The position numbers and the translations under genes are program-made. This document shows, piece after piece, positions 1-8,253 of a stretch of 41,532 nucleotides of DNA. The first letter of the stretch is position 1. The number at the start of each line of letters is the position of its first letter. A model generated the notes under the pieces. The model did not search any database and was not told the DNA's origin. It was given only the letters and a program-made list of their open reading frames with translations. The stretch covers positions 1 through 41,532 of the forward strand of contig CAWCTB010000027.1 in NCBI GenBank assembly GCA_963798275.1, in the 5' to 3' direction. This DNA comes from CAWCTB01 sp963798275. GTDB lineage: Bacteria; Acidobacteriota; Terriglobia; Terriglobales; Acidobacteriaceae.

Positions 1-483
1 GCTCAGGAGAGTACCCCGATGTCGTTGGGAAAACCCATTTAGGCGGGATTCCTGCTTTGTTGGGTTCGACCACCAAGTGTGCGTCAGCATTGATGTCAAT
101 GCTGCAGATTTCATCAGGAATACCATCATCTTTAATAAGCTCGCCGCCAGTGTGAAGCGGTCCTTGGTCCAATAAGAGGGCAGTCGTTGTACATATGGCT
201 CGAGGATTCGGTTGTCAGCTTCGACTAACTCTTGAACCGCCAGGCACAGTGAGGTCTCTCTTACATATCGAGCATCACGCAGAGTCTGAACCGTAAATGC
301 GAGACTTAAGGCGGCAAGGGCAGCCAAGATCCAGCCGAACGGAGTAACGCTAGAAATACCTTTGACCCCATCCCGAGTACTCTTGCCGGCAACGCCGACA
401 ATCGCGATCAAAAACGATATGACTGCGGGGACATAGGTCCAGATTGAATTTCGCCGGGAATTACAATCCGGAGAGAGTAGCAC
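1..483 (-). pseudogene. possible membrane protein, frameshifted, runs off the window edge
   Basis: No family recognised. Reading the minus strand from a possible GTG at 483 gives a short polar start, then two hydrophobic stretches (around TYVPAVISFLIAIVGVAG and GWILAALAALSLAFTVQTL) that look like a membrane hairpin, then a polar region. Near positions 190-215 this frame stops looking protein-like. A neighbouring frame gives a convincing soluble sequence (ALLLDQGPLHTGGELIKDDG, continuing with IDINADAHLVVEP) that stays open to the window edge. The simplest reading is one gene with a single indel; two overlapping genes are possible. The start is uncertain, because no in-frame ATG lies between an upstream stop and the first hydrophobic stretch. 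It lies downstream of fmdE on the same strand. Confidence 0.4.
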
Positions 484-549
484 AGTTTGCAATGATCTGT
501 GCCATCTGTCTGTAAATCGGTTCGGGCCTTGCGCGTCGATAGTCGGAAC

Positions 550-1133
550 TCACCTGTTATCAGGTTCGTAGTACTTCCCGCCCGCACACGCCTGGCAAAG
601 AATCGTTCCCTCCCGCCGCACTTCGCGCTGGAAGTTGATGCCCTCGCCGCACTCGGCGCAGATTATGCGTTCGCCTTTGTAGCCGGGCAGCTCTTCGGGC
701 GGAAGCGCCACCTTTACCCAGCGCACGTCGAACAAATCCTTGTTAGGTATCTCGCGGTAGGCGAGCATCTGTTGCTGGTTCTTGTTGTCGATCTCGGGAT
801 GCATCTCGCAGAGCGTTTTGGAACTTTCTTTGGCGGCGATGCGGACGGCGCGATCGTTGGCGAGGTCAACGAAGGTTGCTGCCACTTTGCCCCAGTCGCG
901 GAACTTGAGGGCGCGCTTGCCGAGGCGGCATCCGGTGACGACGGCAACGGCGTCGGTCATGCAGCGGTCGATCTCGACGAAGGTGACGAGCCACTACGGT
1001 CCCTGCCGTGGGGGTCGTCGATGCCCAATAGCTCCAGACCAAGCATGGCCATGCGCACGCCGAGGACTTGTCCGGCGCACAGGTGGCCGTGGGCTTGTTC
1101 GGCGTCGCGCAGGAGTTCATCGAAGGTTTTCAC
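550..1133 (-). pseudogene. fmdE-like: FmdE-family protein with C-terminal zinc finger, one frameshift
   Basis: Two frames together give a full-length FmdE-family protein of about 190 residues. From a GTG at 1133 (an in-frame stop lies immediately upstream) come the family's N-terminal features, including GHLCAGQVLGVRMAMLGL. Near position 990-1000 the frame changes by one base and continues with LVTFVEIDRCMTDAVAVVTG and the rest of the domain. The C-terminus carries two CxxC pairs (ICAECGEG and LCQACAGG), a zinc-ribbon/TraR-like finger seen in many bacterial FmdE homologues. FmdE is named after a formylmethanofuran dehydrogenase subunit; stand-alone bacterial copies have no settled role and are often discussed with molybdenum-cofactor enzymes. 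It starts 23 bp after the upstream secreted-protein gene. Conservation on both sides of the indel points to a recent mutation or a sequence error. Confidence 0.75.
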
Positions 1134-1156
1134 ACTTCACTACTCTACAAGGTTTG

Positions 1157-1818
1157 CTAGGGGTCGGGCGAGTCGTCGACTGGTTCGTCGAAGTGACGCG
1201 TCATCACATTCACGGTAACTTGTCGCCGCCCTGCGGCAGGAACGTCACACGTGGGGGATGGCGCTCCCAATCGGCGGGGCGCATTCGGGGCTACACGAAG
1301 TCCCGCCGTGGCCTTCCGAGTTCCTTGTTATAGATCGGCTTGCGCATGCTGATCTGGGCGACGAGTGCGTTGGCACGTCCCGTGCCGGGTCGGAGATGCC
1401 GCAATAGGCCGCGTAGTCGCGGTACCAGCTTACCTCGGAGTAGAGAGGCGTCGAAGTCCGGAAGTTTGATAGAACTGATACGTCCCGTGCAGCGGTTCAC
1501 CAGCAGCCATCCTCCACGTTGCCACAGCCATTTCGCTGCCTTCGGCGGGTCTTCGGGCAGGGTGTCATTGATGCGGAAGGCGCGCCGCACCACGAACAAT
1601 CGGTCGGTGACGTCGTGAGGGGTGCCGGTGGTGTACTCCTTCAGCTTGGTGTCGACGTGGAGCGGCCGGACGTCGATGGGAATGGACTGCTGTTCCTCTG
1701 CGCCGGCATAGAGTTTGACCGGCATCGGCTTGCCGAGCGTGATCACGTGCGGTTTGGAGGCGCTAAGGGCAGCAGAGCACAAAGCCAGAACGACGAGGGG
1801 AAGTGGAAGTTTGCGCAT
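1157..1818 (-). pseudogene. secreted protein of unknown function, several frameshifts
   Basis: The protein begins at an ATG (1818) with a clear signal peptide (MRKLPLPLVVLALCSAALSA), followed by a region with RLFVVRRAFRINDTLPEDPP and KWLWQRGGWLLVNRCTGRIS. At about 1440 the meaningful frame shifts, giving YSEVSWYRDYAAYCGISD. Around 1370-1395 it returns to the first frame (ALVAQISMRKPIYNKELG). It then shifts again to give DWERHPPRVTFLPQGGDKL, and finally TVNVMTRHFDEPVDDSPDP with a stop at 1157. The intact product would be about 220 residues, exported, with no recognised catalytic motif. It sits between the S12 hydrolase gene (stop 1888) and fmdE (start 1133) on the same strand, an operon-like arrangement. 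At least four indels are needed, yet the protein sequence remains coherent in each piece. Confidence 0.6.
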
Positions 1819-1887
1819 TTGAAAAAAGGCTAACGCCGGGTACGAGGGTGCGCAAGTTTCTTTAGTAACCAAGCGAGATTGAGGTGT

Positions 1888-3902
1888 TCAGTAGTTCAGG
1901 CTGAAGGTCAGCAAGTGCCAGTTCAGCAGGAAGGCGGCATAGCCGAGGCAAGGCGAGCATCAGCAGGGTATTCCAGATCCTGGTCCAGAACCACAAATCA
2001 GCTCGCGCCAGGAGCGCACGAAGTACCAGATTGCCGCACGCAGTGCGCCCATTACGTCCACCAACGCCAACAGCTGCAGCGCGCGCTAGCCGTCCATCGA
2101 AGCGACTGCTGAGAAGTCCGATGTTGTTCTCGATCATGGTCATCCAAACCGCCACCACCGATGCAGCACAATGTTCAGCACACAGACAGCTCGCACCATG
2201 CGCCGCGTCGGCGGTAGTCGCGCTGAGCGAGAGCCGTTCTCCGTAGTGGCGGCGCAACATGGCATTGATAGGCCAGAACAGCAGAGTCAGTGCGAAAGAG
2301 GGTAAGGGAAGAATCAGGACGCCGAGATTCAGTTTATGGTTCTTCCACCTGGCACCGGCTGCCAGACATGGATGGGCACATCGGTCACGATGATCTGCTG
2401 TCCGGCGTAGTTCGGATGAACGCCAGGCGGGTCTGCCCGTAGTCCTCGCGGAACAGCAATGGCCCGATCTCGCGGAATTTCCGCAGGTTTCCCGCAAAGT
2501 CTTTGGCCGCGCTCAAGCTGATGGTGCCATCGTTGTTGACACTCACCCTGCTCTCGTCAAACAGCGAAGTCACCGAAAGCAGGGTCGTCTCCGAGCGGCG
2601 GCTCGACCAGTAGGTACCTGTAACTGCCTTCGCGTCTGCGGCCGAATCGGCGACCGTCTGCCCCGCCGGCGGAGTGTAGGGAAAATAGCGATTCAGGAAG
2701 TTCTGCCACAGAATGGTCCGCGGCGAGCCTTCGCCCTTGCCTGCGCTGTTGTAGGAGATGAAGAAGCCCAGGTCCTGATCGGGCATCAGGTGCATGTCAC
2801 TGTGAAACCACTGGGTGTCGCCGCCGTGTCCAATGATGCGATGACCGTTGCGCGTCTCCTCATAGAATCCGAGGGCCATGCCGTTCATTTCGGGGACCAG
2901 GCCAAAGGTACGCGCGTGCATGAGCTGCGCAGTGTCAGCCTTAAGGATGCGGGCTCCGTTGTACTCGCCATTTTGCAGGTGCGCGATCATGTACTTCGCC
3001 ATGTCGGCGGCACTCACCGACAGGGCTCCAGCTGGGCCTACCTCGCCAAGTTCGAAGCTCTCTGCCGGCTCCGACGCCAGTTTGTAACCTTGTGATATCA
3101 GCGGCTTCAGATTATCGGGCAGAGGCTGCCGGAAGGTCGCATGGTTCATGCCGAGCGGTTGCAGAATGTTCCTGTCGATGTAGTCTTCGAACGGCATGCC
3201 GGAAACGCGGCTCACGATGTATCCCGCCAGAGTTGCGCCATAGTTCGAATACGCCGGCGTCGTACCCGGCGGATAGATCTGCTTCGGCAATCGCTTTTTC
3301 AGGTATTCCCCGAGCGGATACAGGTCCGACGGAGTGGACACGAAAAGCTCTTTTAGCGACTCCTCCCACCCCGGTGTATGCGTCATCAAGTCGCGCATGG
3401 TGACCGGCTTGCCAAACGGGGCAGGAATTGTGAAATCAATGTACTCGTTTACATCGCGGTCGAGATCGATCTTACCCTGCTCGACCAGTTGCATCACCGC
3501 TGTCCAGGTAAAGGTCTTGGAAATCGAGCCGGGACGGAACAGCGTATCGTCTACGCTCACCGGCTTGCGGGTCTTCATGTCTGCAAAACCATAGCCCTTG
3601 GCGAACAGTACCTGACCATCTTTCACAACCGCGACAACTGCGCCCGCAATGTCGTCTTTCTGTAGCTGGATCGGCACCACGCCGTCGAGGAATGCTTCGA
3701 TGTCGCCCTCCACCAGTTGCGGCTGGGTCTGGGGGGCCTGCGGGTTGGCTTGGATTGGCGACGGCGGTTTCTGTTCCGGCACCTGGGCCGCGGGCTTAGG
3801 GTTCCTGGGACTGGTTTCCTGCGGGACTTGCGCCAGCAGATTCTGGCAGAGCAGCGCGAGGCAGAGCAGCAGCGTGGTGCGAACAAGAGTTACGCGGATC
3901 AT
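1888..3902 (-). pseudogene. S12-family serine hydrolase (beta-lactamase-like) with C-terminal membrane region, 3' part frameshifted
   Basis: From the ATG at 3902 there is a signal peptide (RTTLLLCLALLCQNLLAQ), a Pro/Gln-rich linker, then a class C beta-lactamase/penicillin-binding-protein fold. The nucleophile motif is SISK (in RPGSISKTFTW), the second motif is YSNYG, and the third is HGG (GHGGDTQWF). The first frame stops at 2385 just after FREIGPLLFREDYGQTRLAF. Other frames continue the protein: a piece with QQIIVTDVPIHVWQPVPGG, then KNHKLNLGVLI, a hydrophobic segment, LTLLFWPINAMLRRHYGE, and lastly AAFLLNWHLLTFSLNY with a stop at 1888. The intact protein would be about 670 residues: a periplasmic esterase/peptidase-like domain joined to several membrane helices. 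Substrates in this family cannot be predicted. An upstream ATG at 3938 is possible, but 3902 places the signal peptide at the N-terminus. Confidence 0.8.
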
Positions 3903-4035
3903 AGGCGAAACCAATGAGTTTATACCGGAAGGCGGCATCCCGTCTCGCCCAACGCTCGAGAAACCTTATGGCTGGCAGGGCAGATGGATGAGGGCTTAGG
4001 CTTGCCTGGCGGGGTAAACACCGAGCGGAAACCTG

Positions 4036-4062
4036 TTTACTTTTTTACAACTGGCTTACAAT
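4036..4062 (+). promoter_or_regulatory. possible sigma70-type promoter for the glycosyltransferase
   Basis: TTTACT (4036-4041) and TACAAT (4057-4062) are separated by 15 bp, slightly short for a sigma70 promoter. They lie about 25 bp before the ATG at 4087, in the only AT-rich stretch of the divergent gap between the S12 hydrolase and the glycosyltransferase. This is pattern-based only. Confidence 0.3.
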
Positions 4063-4086
4063 CGTGAGACGTCTACATTGCTGACG

Positions 4087-4876
4087 ATGGACAATACACT
4101 ACAGCTTCATTCTTCCCGCCTACAACGAGAGCGAGCGGCTGACCACTTCGCTCCCCAAGGTGCTGGAGTACGTGCGTCGGCAGAACCTGGTGGCGGAGGT
4201 CATCGTGGTCAATGACGGTTCGCGCGACGACACCGCGGAGATCGTGCGCGAGTTTGCCAGGCGCCGACCAGTGGTGAGGCTGCTGGAAAATCCGGGCAAT
4301 CGCGGCAAGGGATACAGCGTCCGCAACGGGATGCTGCACGCGCACGGGGACGTGCTTCTCTTCACCGACGCGGACCTGTCGTCACCCATCTACGAAGCGG
4401 GAAAGCTGTTCGCGGCCATTGCAGGTGGCGCGGATGTGGCGATCGGCTCGCGCTGGCTGCAGAGCGAATTGCAAACAGAACGGCAGCCTTGGCACCGGCA
4501 ACTCTACGGACGGCTCTTCAACCTGGCGTTGCAAATCGTTCTGGGACTGCGGTACCGCGACACGCAATGCGGTTTCAAAGCGTTTACTCGGCAGGCGGCG
4601 CAGATCATCTTTTCGCGCCAGCACATCGAGCGGTGGGGTTTCGATCCGGAGATACTGTTCCTCGCCGACAAGTTCAAATTGCGCACGGTCGAGGTGCCGG
4701 TGGAGTGGGCGCACGATCATCGCTCCAAGATCAACCCGCTGCGTGACGGTTTGCGGATGGGATGGGAAGTGCTCAAAGTGCGTGGGTATGACATGAAGGA
4801 CCGGTACGAGCATCCCTCGGTGGCGGTGGACGATAGCGCCCCGCTCAAGCCAGCGGTCGAGCACATTCCTCACTAA
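4087..4876 (+). CDS. GT2-family glycosyltransferase (dolichyl-phosphate glucosyltransferase-like), frame slip near the start
   Basis: This is a family 2 glycosyltransferase resembling ALG5/DPM1-type enzymes, which transfer a sugar from a nucleotide donor to a polyprenyl phosphate at the membrane. Visible motifs are FILPAYNESERL at the N-terminus, VVNDGSRDDT, the metal-binding FTDADLSSP, GSRW, DTQCGFKAF and RWGFDPEILFLAD. No C-terminal membrane helices are present. The conserved N-terminus is in a frame that has a stop at 4082 and no ATG or GTG before the internal GTG at 4160. The likely ATG at 4087 is one base out of phase, so one indel near 4095-4105 must be invoked. Starting at 4160 would remove the conserved NTP-binding strand, so that start is unlikely. 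The polyprenyl acceptor is inferred from similarity only. Confidence 0.8.
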
Positions 4877-5075
4877 AGCATCAGCCGACGATAATGTCGA
4901 GAAACGAAGCCCTGCTTGAAGGCACCGGCGATCTCGATATTTTGTGACCTTCTGGGAAACCAGGCATCTTTTCTTGAGTCGCCTCGTAATTGCGGTTAAG
5001 CTTTGCTTCCGCTGCTCTTTTTTGACCTTCGAGCGATGGAATCCGCATCAATAGCAGTTGGTTTGGACGGACACT

Positions 5076-6365
5076 ATGCATGTAACCAGTTCGATTCACG
5101 ACCGAGCGTCGGCTCCCGCGAGGAGCCCTGGTCTGCAGCAGCGGTATGTTGACGTACGGCAGATGTCGATCGAGCTTTGCCGCCCGCTCGGCGTCGAGGA
5201 CCACAGCCTGCAGCCGATGGCGGATGCGAGCCCGGCGAAGTGGCACTTGGCGCACACCACCTGGTTCTTCGAAACCTTTCTTCTCAACGAACACCTTCCC
5301 GGTTATCAGAGCTTCCATCCAGCGTTTCGCAATTTGTTCAATTCGTACTACAACGCAATCGGCGACCGGCCGTTGCGGGCCTTGCGGCATGTGCTGTCGC
5401 GTCCGTCGCTGGAGGACGTGCACGCCTACCGGCGATCGGTGGATGAAGCAATGCTGCGGCTGCTGGAGCAGGAGCTTGCACCTGAGGTATCGCAGCTGGT
5501 GCGGTTGGGATTGAATCACGAGCAGCAACACCAGGAGCTGGTTGTCACCGACGTGAAGAATGGGCTGTGGACGAATCCTCTGCGGCCGGCTTACCGGCAG
5601 GCGGATGCGATCGACCGATGTGGCGATGACAAGGGCGCTCCTTTGAGCTGGCAAAGCGTGGGCGAAGGTCTGTACGGCGTAGGATTTGCGGACGGTGACT
5701 TCTCGTTCGACAACGAAGGTCCGCGCCACGAAGTGTACCTGCAGCCGTTTCGACTCGCCTCGCGGCTGGTGACGAACGCGGAATATCTGGAATTCATGCG
5801 CGACGGCGGCTACGGCAAAGCGACGCTGTGGCTGTCGGACGGGTGGGACTGCGTGCGCAATAACCAGTGGAGCGCGCCCCTGTACTGGGAGCAGCGCGAC
5901 GGCGAATGGTGGCACTACACGATGGATGGAATGCAGCCGCTGGAGGGTAATGCTCCGGTCTGCCACGTGAGCTACTACGAGGCCGACGCTTTTGCCCATT
6001 GGGCGGGCGCGCGTTTGCCGAATGAGTTCGAATGGGAGGTCACCGCCCAGACTTGCGCCGTGGAGGGTAATCTGCTGGAAAGCGGTGCGCTGCGTCCGAG
6101 GCCGGCCGGCGGATCGGGCACGCTGTCGCAGATGTTCGGCGACCTCTGGGAGTGGACCTCAAGCGCATATCTCGGCTATCCCGGATACAAACCTGCGGCA
6201 GGCGCCGTCGGTGAGTACAACGGCAAGTTCATGTGCAACCAGATGGTGCTGCGCGGTGGATCGTGCGCCACCCCCGCGTCGCACATACGGGCCACGTACC
6301 GCAACTTCTTTCCGCCCCATGTGCGCTGGCAGTTCATGGGAATCAGGCTGGCCCATGGCGACTAG
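5076..6365 (+). CDS. egtB: ergothioneine biosynthesis protein EgtB
   Basis: EgtB is an iron(II) and oxygen-dependent enzyme that joins the sulfur donor to the imidazole ring of hercynine, making a sulfoxide intermediate of ergothioneine. The N-terminal DinB-like domain carries the iron-binding histidines: one in AKWHLAHTTWFFE (about residues 57-60) and HEQQHQE (148-154), the expected HxxxHxE motif. The C-terminal half is a formylglycine-generating-enzyme-type domain, with DNEGPRHEVYLQPFRLASRL, ARLPNEFEWE, GDLWEWTSSAY, VLRGGSCATP and YRNFFPPHVRWQFMGIRLA. At 429 residues it has the usual length. The ATG at 5076 was chosen over a TTG at 5058. It overlaps egtD by 11 bp, so the two are almost certainly cotranscribed. 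It is intact. Confidence 0.93.
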   Translation: MHVTSSIHDRASAPARSPGLQQRYVDVRQMSIELCRPLGVEDHSLQPMADASPAKWHLAHTTWFFETFLLNEHLPGYQSFHPAFRNLFNSYYNAIGDRPLRALRHVLSRPSLEDVHAYRRSVDEAMLRLLEQELAPEVSQLVRLGLNHEQQHQELVVTDVKNGLWTNPLRPAYRQADAIDRCGDDKGAPLSWQSVGEGLYGVGFADGDFSFDNEGPRHEVYLQPFRLASRLVTNAEYLEFMRDGGYGKATLWLSDGWDCVRNNQWSAPLYWEQRDGEWWHYTMDGMQPLEGNAPVCHVSYYEADAFAHWAGARLPNEFEWEVTAQTCAVEGNLLESGALRPRPAGGSGTLSQMFGDLWEWTSSAYLGYPGYKPAAGAVGEYNGKFMCNQMVLRGGSCATPASHIRATYRNFFPPHVRWQFMGIRLAHGD

Positions 6366-7317
6366 CGAGCGACTGCAGTACGTAGCCGATCCGGCGCTGG
6401 CCCGGGAAGTTCGCGAGGGGCTGAGCGCCCAGCGGAAATGGCTTTCGTCGAAGCTGTTTTACGACGAGGCGGGATCGGCCCTGTTCGAGCAGATCACGGA
6501 GTTGCCCGAGTACTACTTGACGCGCACGGAGCGCTCGATTCTGGAAACCTCGGCGGGGGAGATCCTGGAGGCCGCCGGGCCGTCGCTGACGCTGGTGGAG
6601 TTGGGCGCGGGAACCGCGATCAAGACTTGCATCCTGATCGAGCAGCTCGTGCAACGGCAGTCGCGAGCCATGTTCTATCCCATCGACGTTTCCCCCAGCG
6701 CGTTGCAGGAGGCGGAGCGTTCGGTAGGCGAACAATTCCCGCAGGTGCGGGTGAATCCCATCGTGGCGGATTACACCGGCGGGGTACCGGCGCTGACCCG
6801 CATCAGCGGACGCAAGCTGGTGCTGTACATCGGGTCGAGCATCGGGAACTTCGAGCCGCCGGAGGCGATCGGCATTTTGCGGCGCATCCGGCGTTCGCTG
6901 CAGCGCGGCGATGCCCTGTTGCTGGGCGCCGATTACGCGAAGAGTTCGAAGGTGCTGTTGCCGGCCTACGACGATGCGCAAGGGGTGACGGCGGCGTTCA
7001 ACAAGAACGTGCTGGCGCGGCTGAATCGGGAACTCGAGGCCGATTTCGACCTGGATGCCTTCCGCCATGTCGCGCTATGGAACAAGCAACGCTCGCGCAT
7101 GGAGATGCATCTGGAAAGTACGGTGGCGCAATCGGTCTTTCTGCCGGCGATTGATCTGGATCTGAGGTTCGCGCCGGGCGAGCGCATTCACACCGAGAAT
7201 AGCTACAAGTACACGGACGAGATGATCGTGTCGATTCTAGGGAAAAGCGGATTTCATCTGGAGCGGACGTGGACCGACCGTAAGCGGTGGTTTGGCGTAC
7301 ACCTGGCGAGGGTGTAG
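6355..7317 (+). CDS. egtD: L-histidine N-alpha-methyltransferase EgtD
   Basis: EgtD trimethylates the alpha-amino group of histidine using S-adenosylmethionine, giving hercynine, the substrate of EgtB. The 320-residue length is typical. The sequence opens with a short helical region and KLFYDEAGSALFEQI, and shows TELPEYYLTRTE, the SAM-binding VELGAGTAIKT, the family hallmark LYIGSSIGNFEP, and RMEMHLES plus a terminal motif ending RTWTDRKRWFGVHLARV. The ATG at 6355 lies inside the 3' end of egtB, indicating translational coupling. An open frame extends farther upstream, but only inside egtB and without family similarity. Together egtB and egtD form the minimal core; no egtA, egtC or egtE is visible in this window. 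Confidence 0.93.
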   Translation: MATSERLQYVADPALAREVREGLSAQRKWLSSKLFYDEAGSALFEQITELPEYYLTRTERSILETSAGEILEAAGPSLTLVELGAGTAIKTCILIEQLVQRQSRAMFYPIDVSPSALQEAERSVGEQFPQVRVNPIVADYTGGVPALTRISGRKLVLYIGSSIGNFEPPEAIGILRRIRRSLQRGDALLLGADYAKSSKVLLPAYDDAQGVTAAFNKNVLARLNRELEADFDLDAFRHVALWNKQRSRMEMHLESTVAQSVFLPAIDLDLRFAPGERIHTENSYKYTDEMIVSILGKSGFHLERTWTDRKRWFGVHLARV

Positions 7318-7529
7318 AAGGAAGCCTGCTGTGTTGGGCAAAATAATTTCGTTGGGCGAGAGTTTATCGTCAGCTTCCCTGCGTAGTGCGATCGACCGCC
7401 GCAGTGAAGACAAAGAGAATCGACTCTTCGGCAGTGGGTAGTTTGAACATTCGAGGGTAAAATCATCGGTAGATCAAGCCGGCGTCGTCCATCCGCATTT
7501 TTCTTGAGTTTGGTAATTGGGGGTGTGTT
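7318..7529. other. intergenic region, nothing recognised
   Basis: About 210 bp between egtD and the small membrane protein. No ORF with codon-like composition, no convincing terminator hairpin and no clear promoter were seen. Confidence 0.5.
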
Positions 7530-7772
7530 GTGACGACCAATGAGATCAAGCACATTCTTCTCTGGTGCGTTGGTCTTAACTACGTGCTTCTACTCATCTG
7601 GTTCGGCGTCTTTGTCTTTGCCCATGACTGGATGTACCGAATGCACGGCCACTGGTTTAAGCTCTCGGTTGAGACCTTTGATGCAATTCATTACGCTGGT
7701 CTTTCTGTCTACAAGATCGGCGTGCTCTTGCTTAACCTGGTGCCATTGATCGCACTCTATTTGGTTTCCTGA
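7530..7772 (+). CDS. small two-helix membrane protein, DUF6868-like
   Basis: An 80-residue protein with two hydrophobic segments: residues 9-31 (LLWCVGLNYVLLLIWFGVFVF) and about 57-79 (YKIGVLLLNLVPLIALYLV). The loop between them carries a well-conserved motif, AHDWMYRMHGHWFKLS, followed by ETFDAIHYAGLS. I recognise this pattern from a family of uncharacterised bacterial inner-membrane proteins (DUF6868, from memory). The start is a GTG at 7530 inside a purine-rich stretch. It precedes cdd by 64 bp on the same strand and may be cotranscribed with it, but no function is implied by that. Confidence 0.75.
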   Translation: MTTNEIKHILLWCVGLNYVLLLIWFGVFVFAHDWMYRMHGHWFKLSVETFDAIHYAGLSVYKIGVLLLNLVPLIALYLVS

Positions 7773-7836
7773 CAGGGGTCGCCTATGCCGACAGCACCCA
7801 GGTTCGCAGCACCGGCCAGGCAGCCCGGAGCCTGAG

Positions 7837-8253
7837 ATGAGCACGCATCGTCTGTCACCTGAGTCTGAAGAGAAGCTGTGGAGAGAGGCAGCCGCCGCGG
7901 CGAAGCGGGCCTACGCTCCGTACTCGGACTTTCACGTCGGCGCGGCGTTGCTGACCAGCGACGGGGAGATCGTCACCGGTTGCAACGTGGAAAACGCGTC
8001 GTATGGGCTGACAACGTGTGCCGAGCGAACTGCGGTCGTACGCGCGGCGGCCGAGCATAAGCTGGGTAACAACGACCTGAAGATTCGGGCGATCGCGGTT
8101 GCAAATCGCGAGGGACAGCCCTGCGCGCCATGCGGAGCCTGCCGCCAGATCATCCTCGAGTTCGGGCCCGAGGCGATTGTACTGTTCGATAACGGGGACG
8201 GACGAAGACAATTACCGCTTACTGAGCTGCTGCCCGAGAGCTTCCGGCTGTGA
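7837..8253 (+). CDS. cdd: cytidine deaminase
   Basis: This is the homotetrameric type of cytidine deaminase (138 residues), converting cytidine and deoxycytidine to uridine and deoxyuridine in pyrimidine salvage. Motifs include AYAPYSDFHVGAALL (substrate pocket), GCNVENASYGLT, the catalytic CAE (C61, E63) and PCGACRQ with the other zinc cysteines (C99, C102). The protein is complete. Its 3' end overlaps the convergent adenosine deaminase gene by 35 bp. Together with ada, hpt, deoC and the nucleoside transporter it forms a nucleoside-salvage block, although ada is on the opposite strand. Confidence 0.95.
   Translation: MSTHRLSPESEEKLWREAAAAAKRAYAPYSDFHVGAALLTSDGEIVTGCNVENASYGLTTCAERTAVVRAAAEHKLGNNDLKIRAIAVANREGQPCAPCGACRQIILEFGPEAIVLFDNGDGRRQLPLTELLPESFRL

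Noticed and set aside
4881..5999. 372-codon minus-strand frame
   Set aside because: It is the antisense of egtB, is rich in H, R, Q and V as expected for a shadow frame of GC-rich DNA, and has no family motif or ribosome-binding site.
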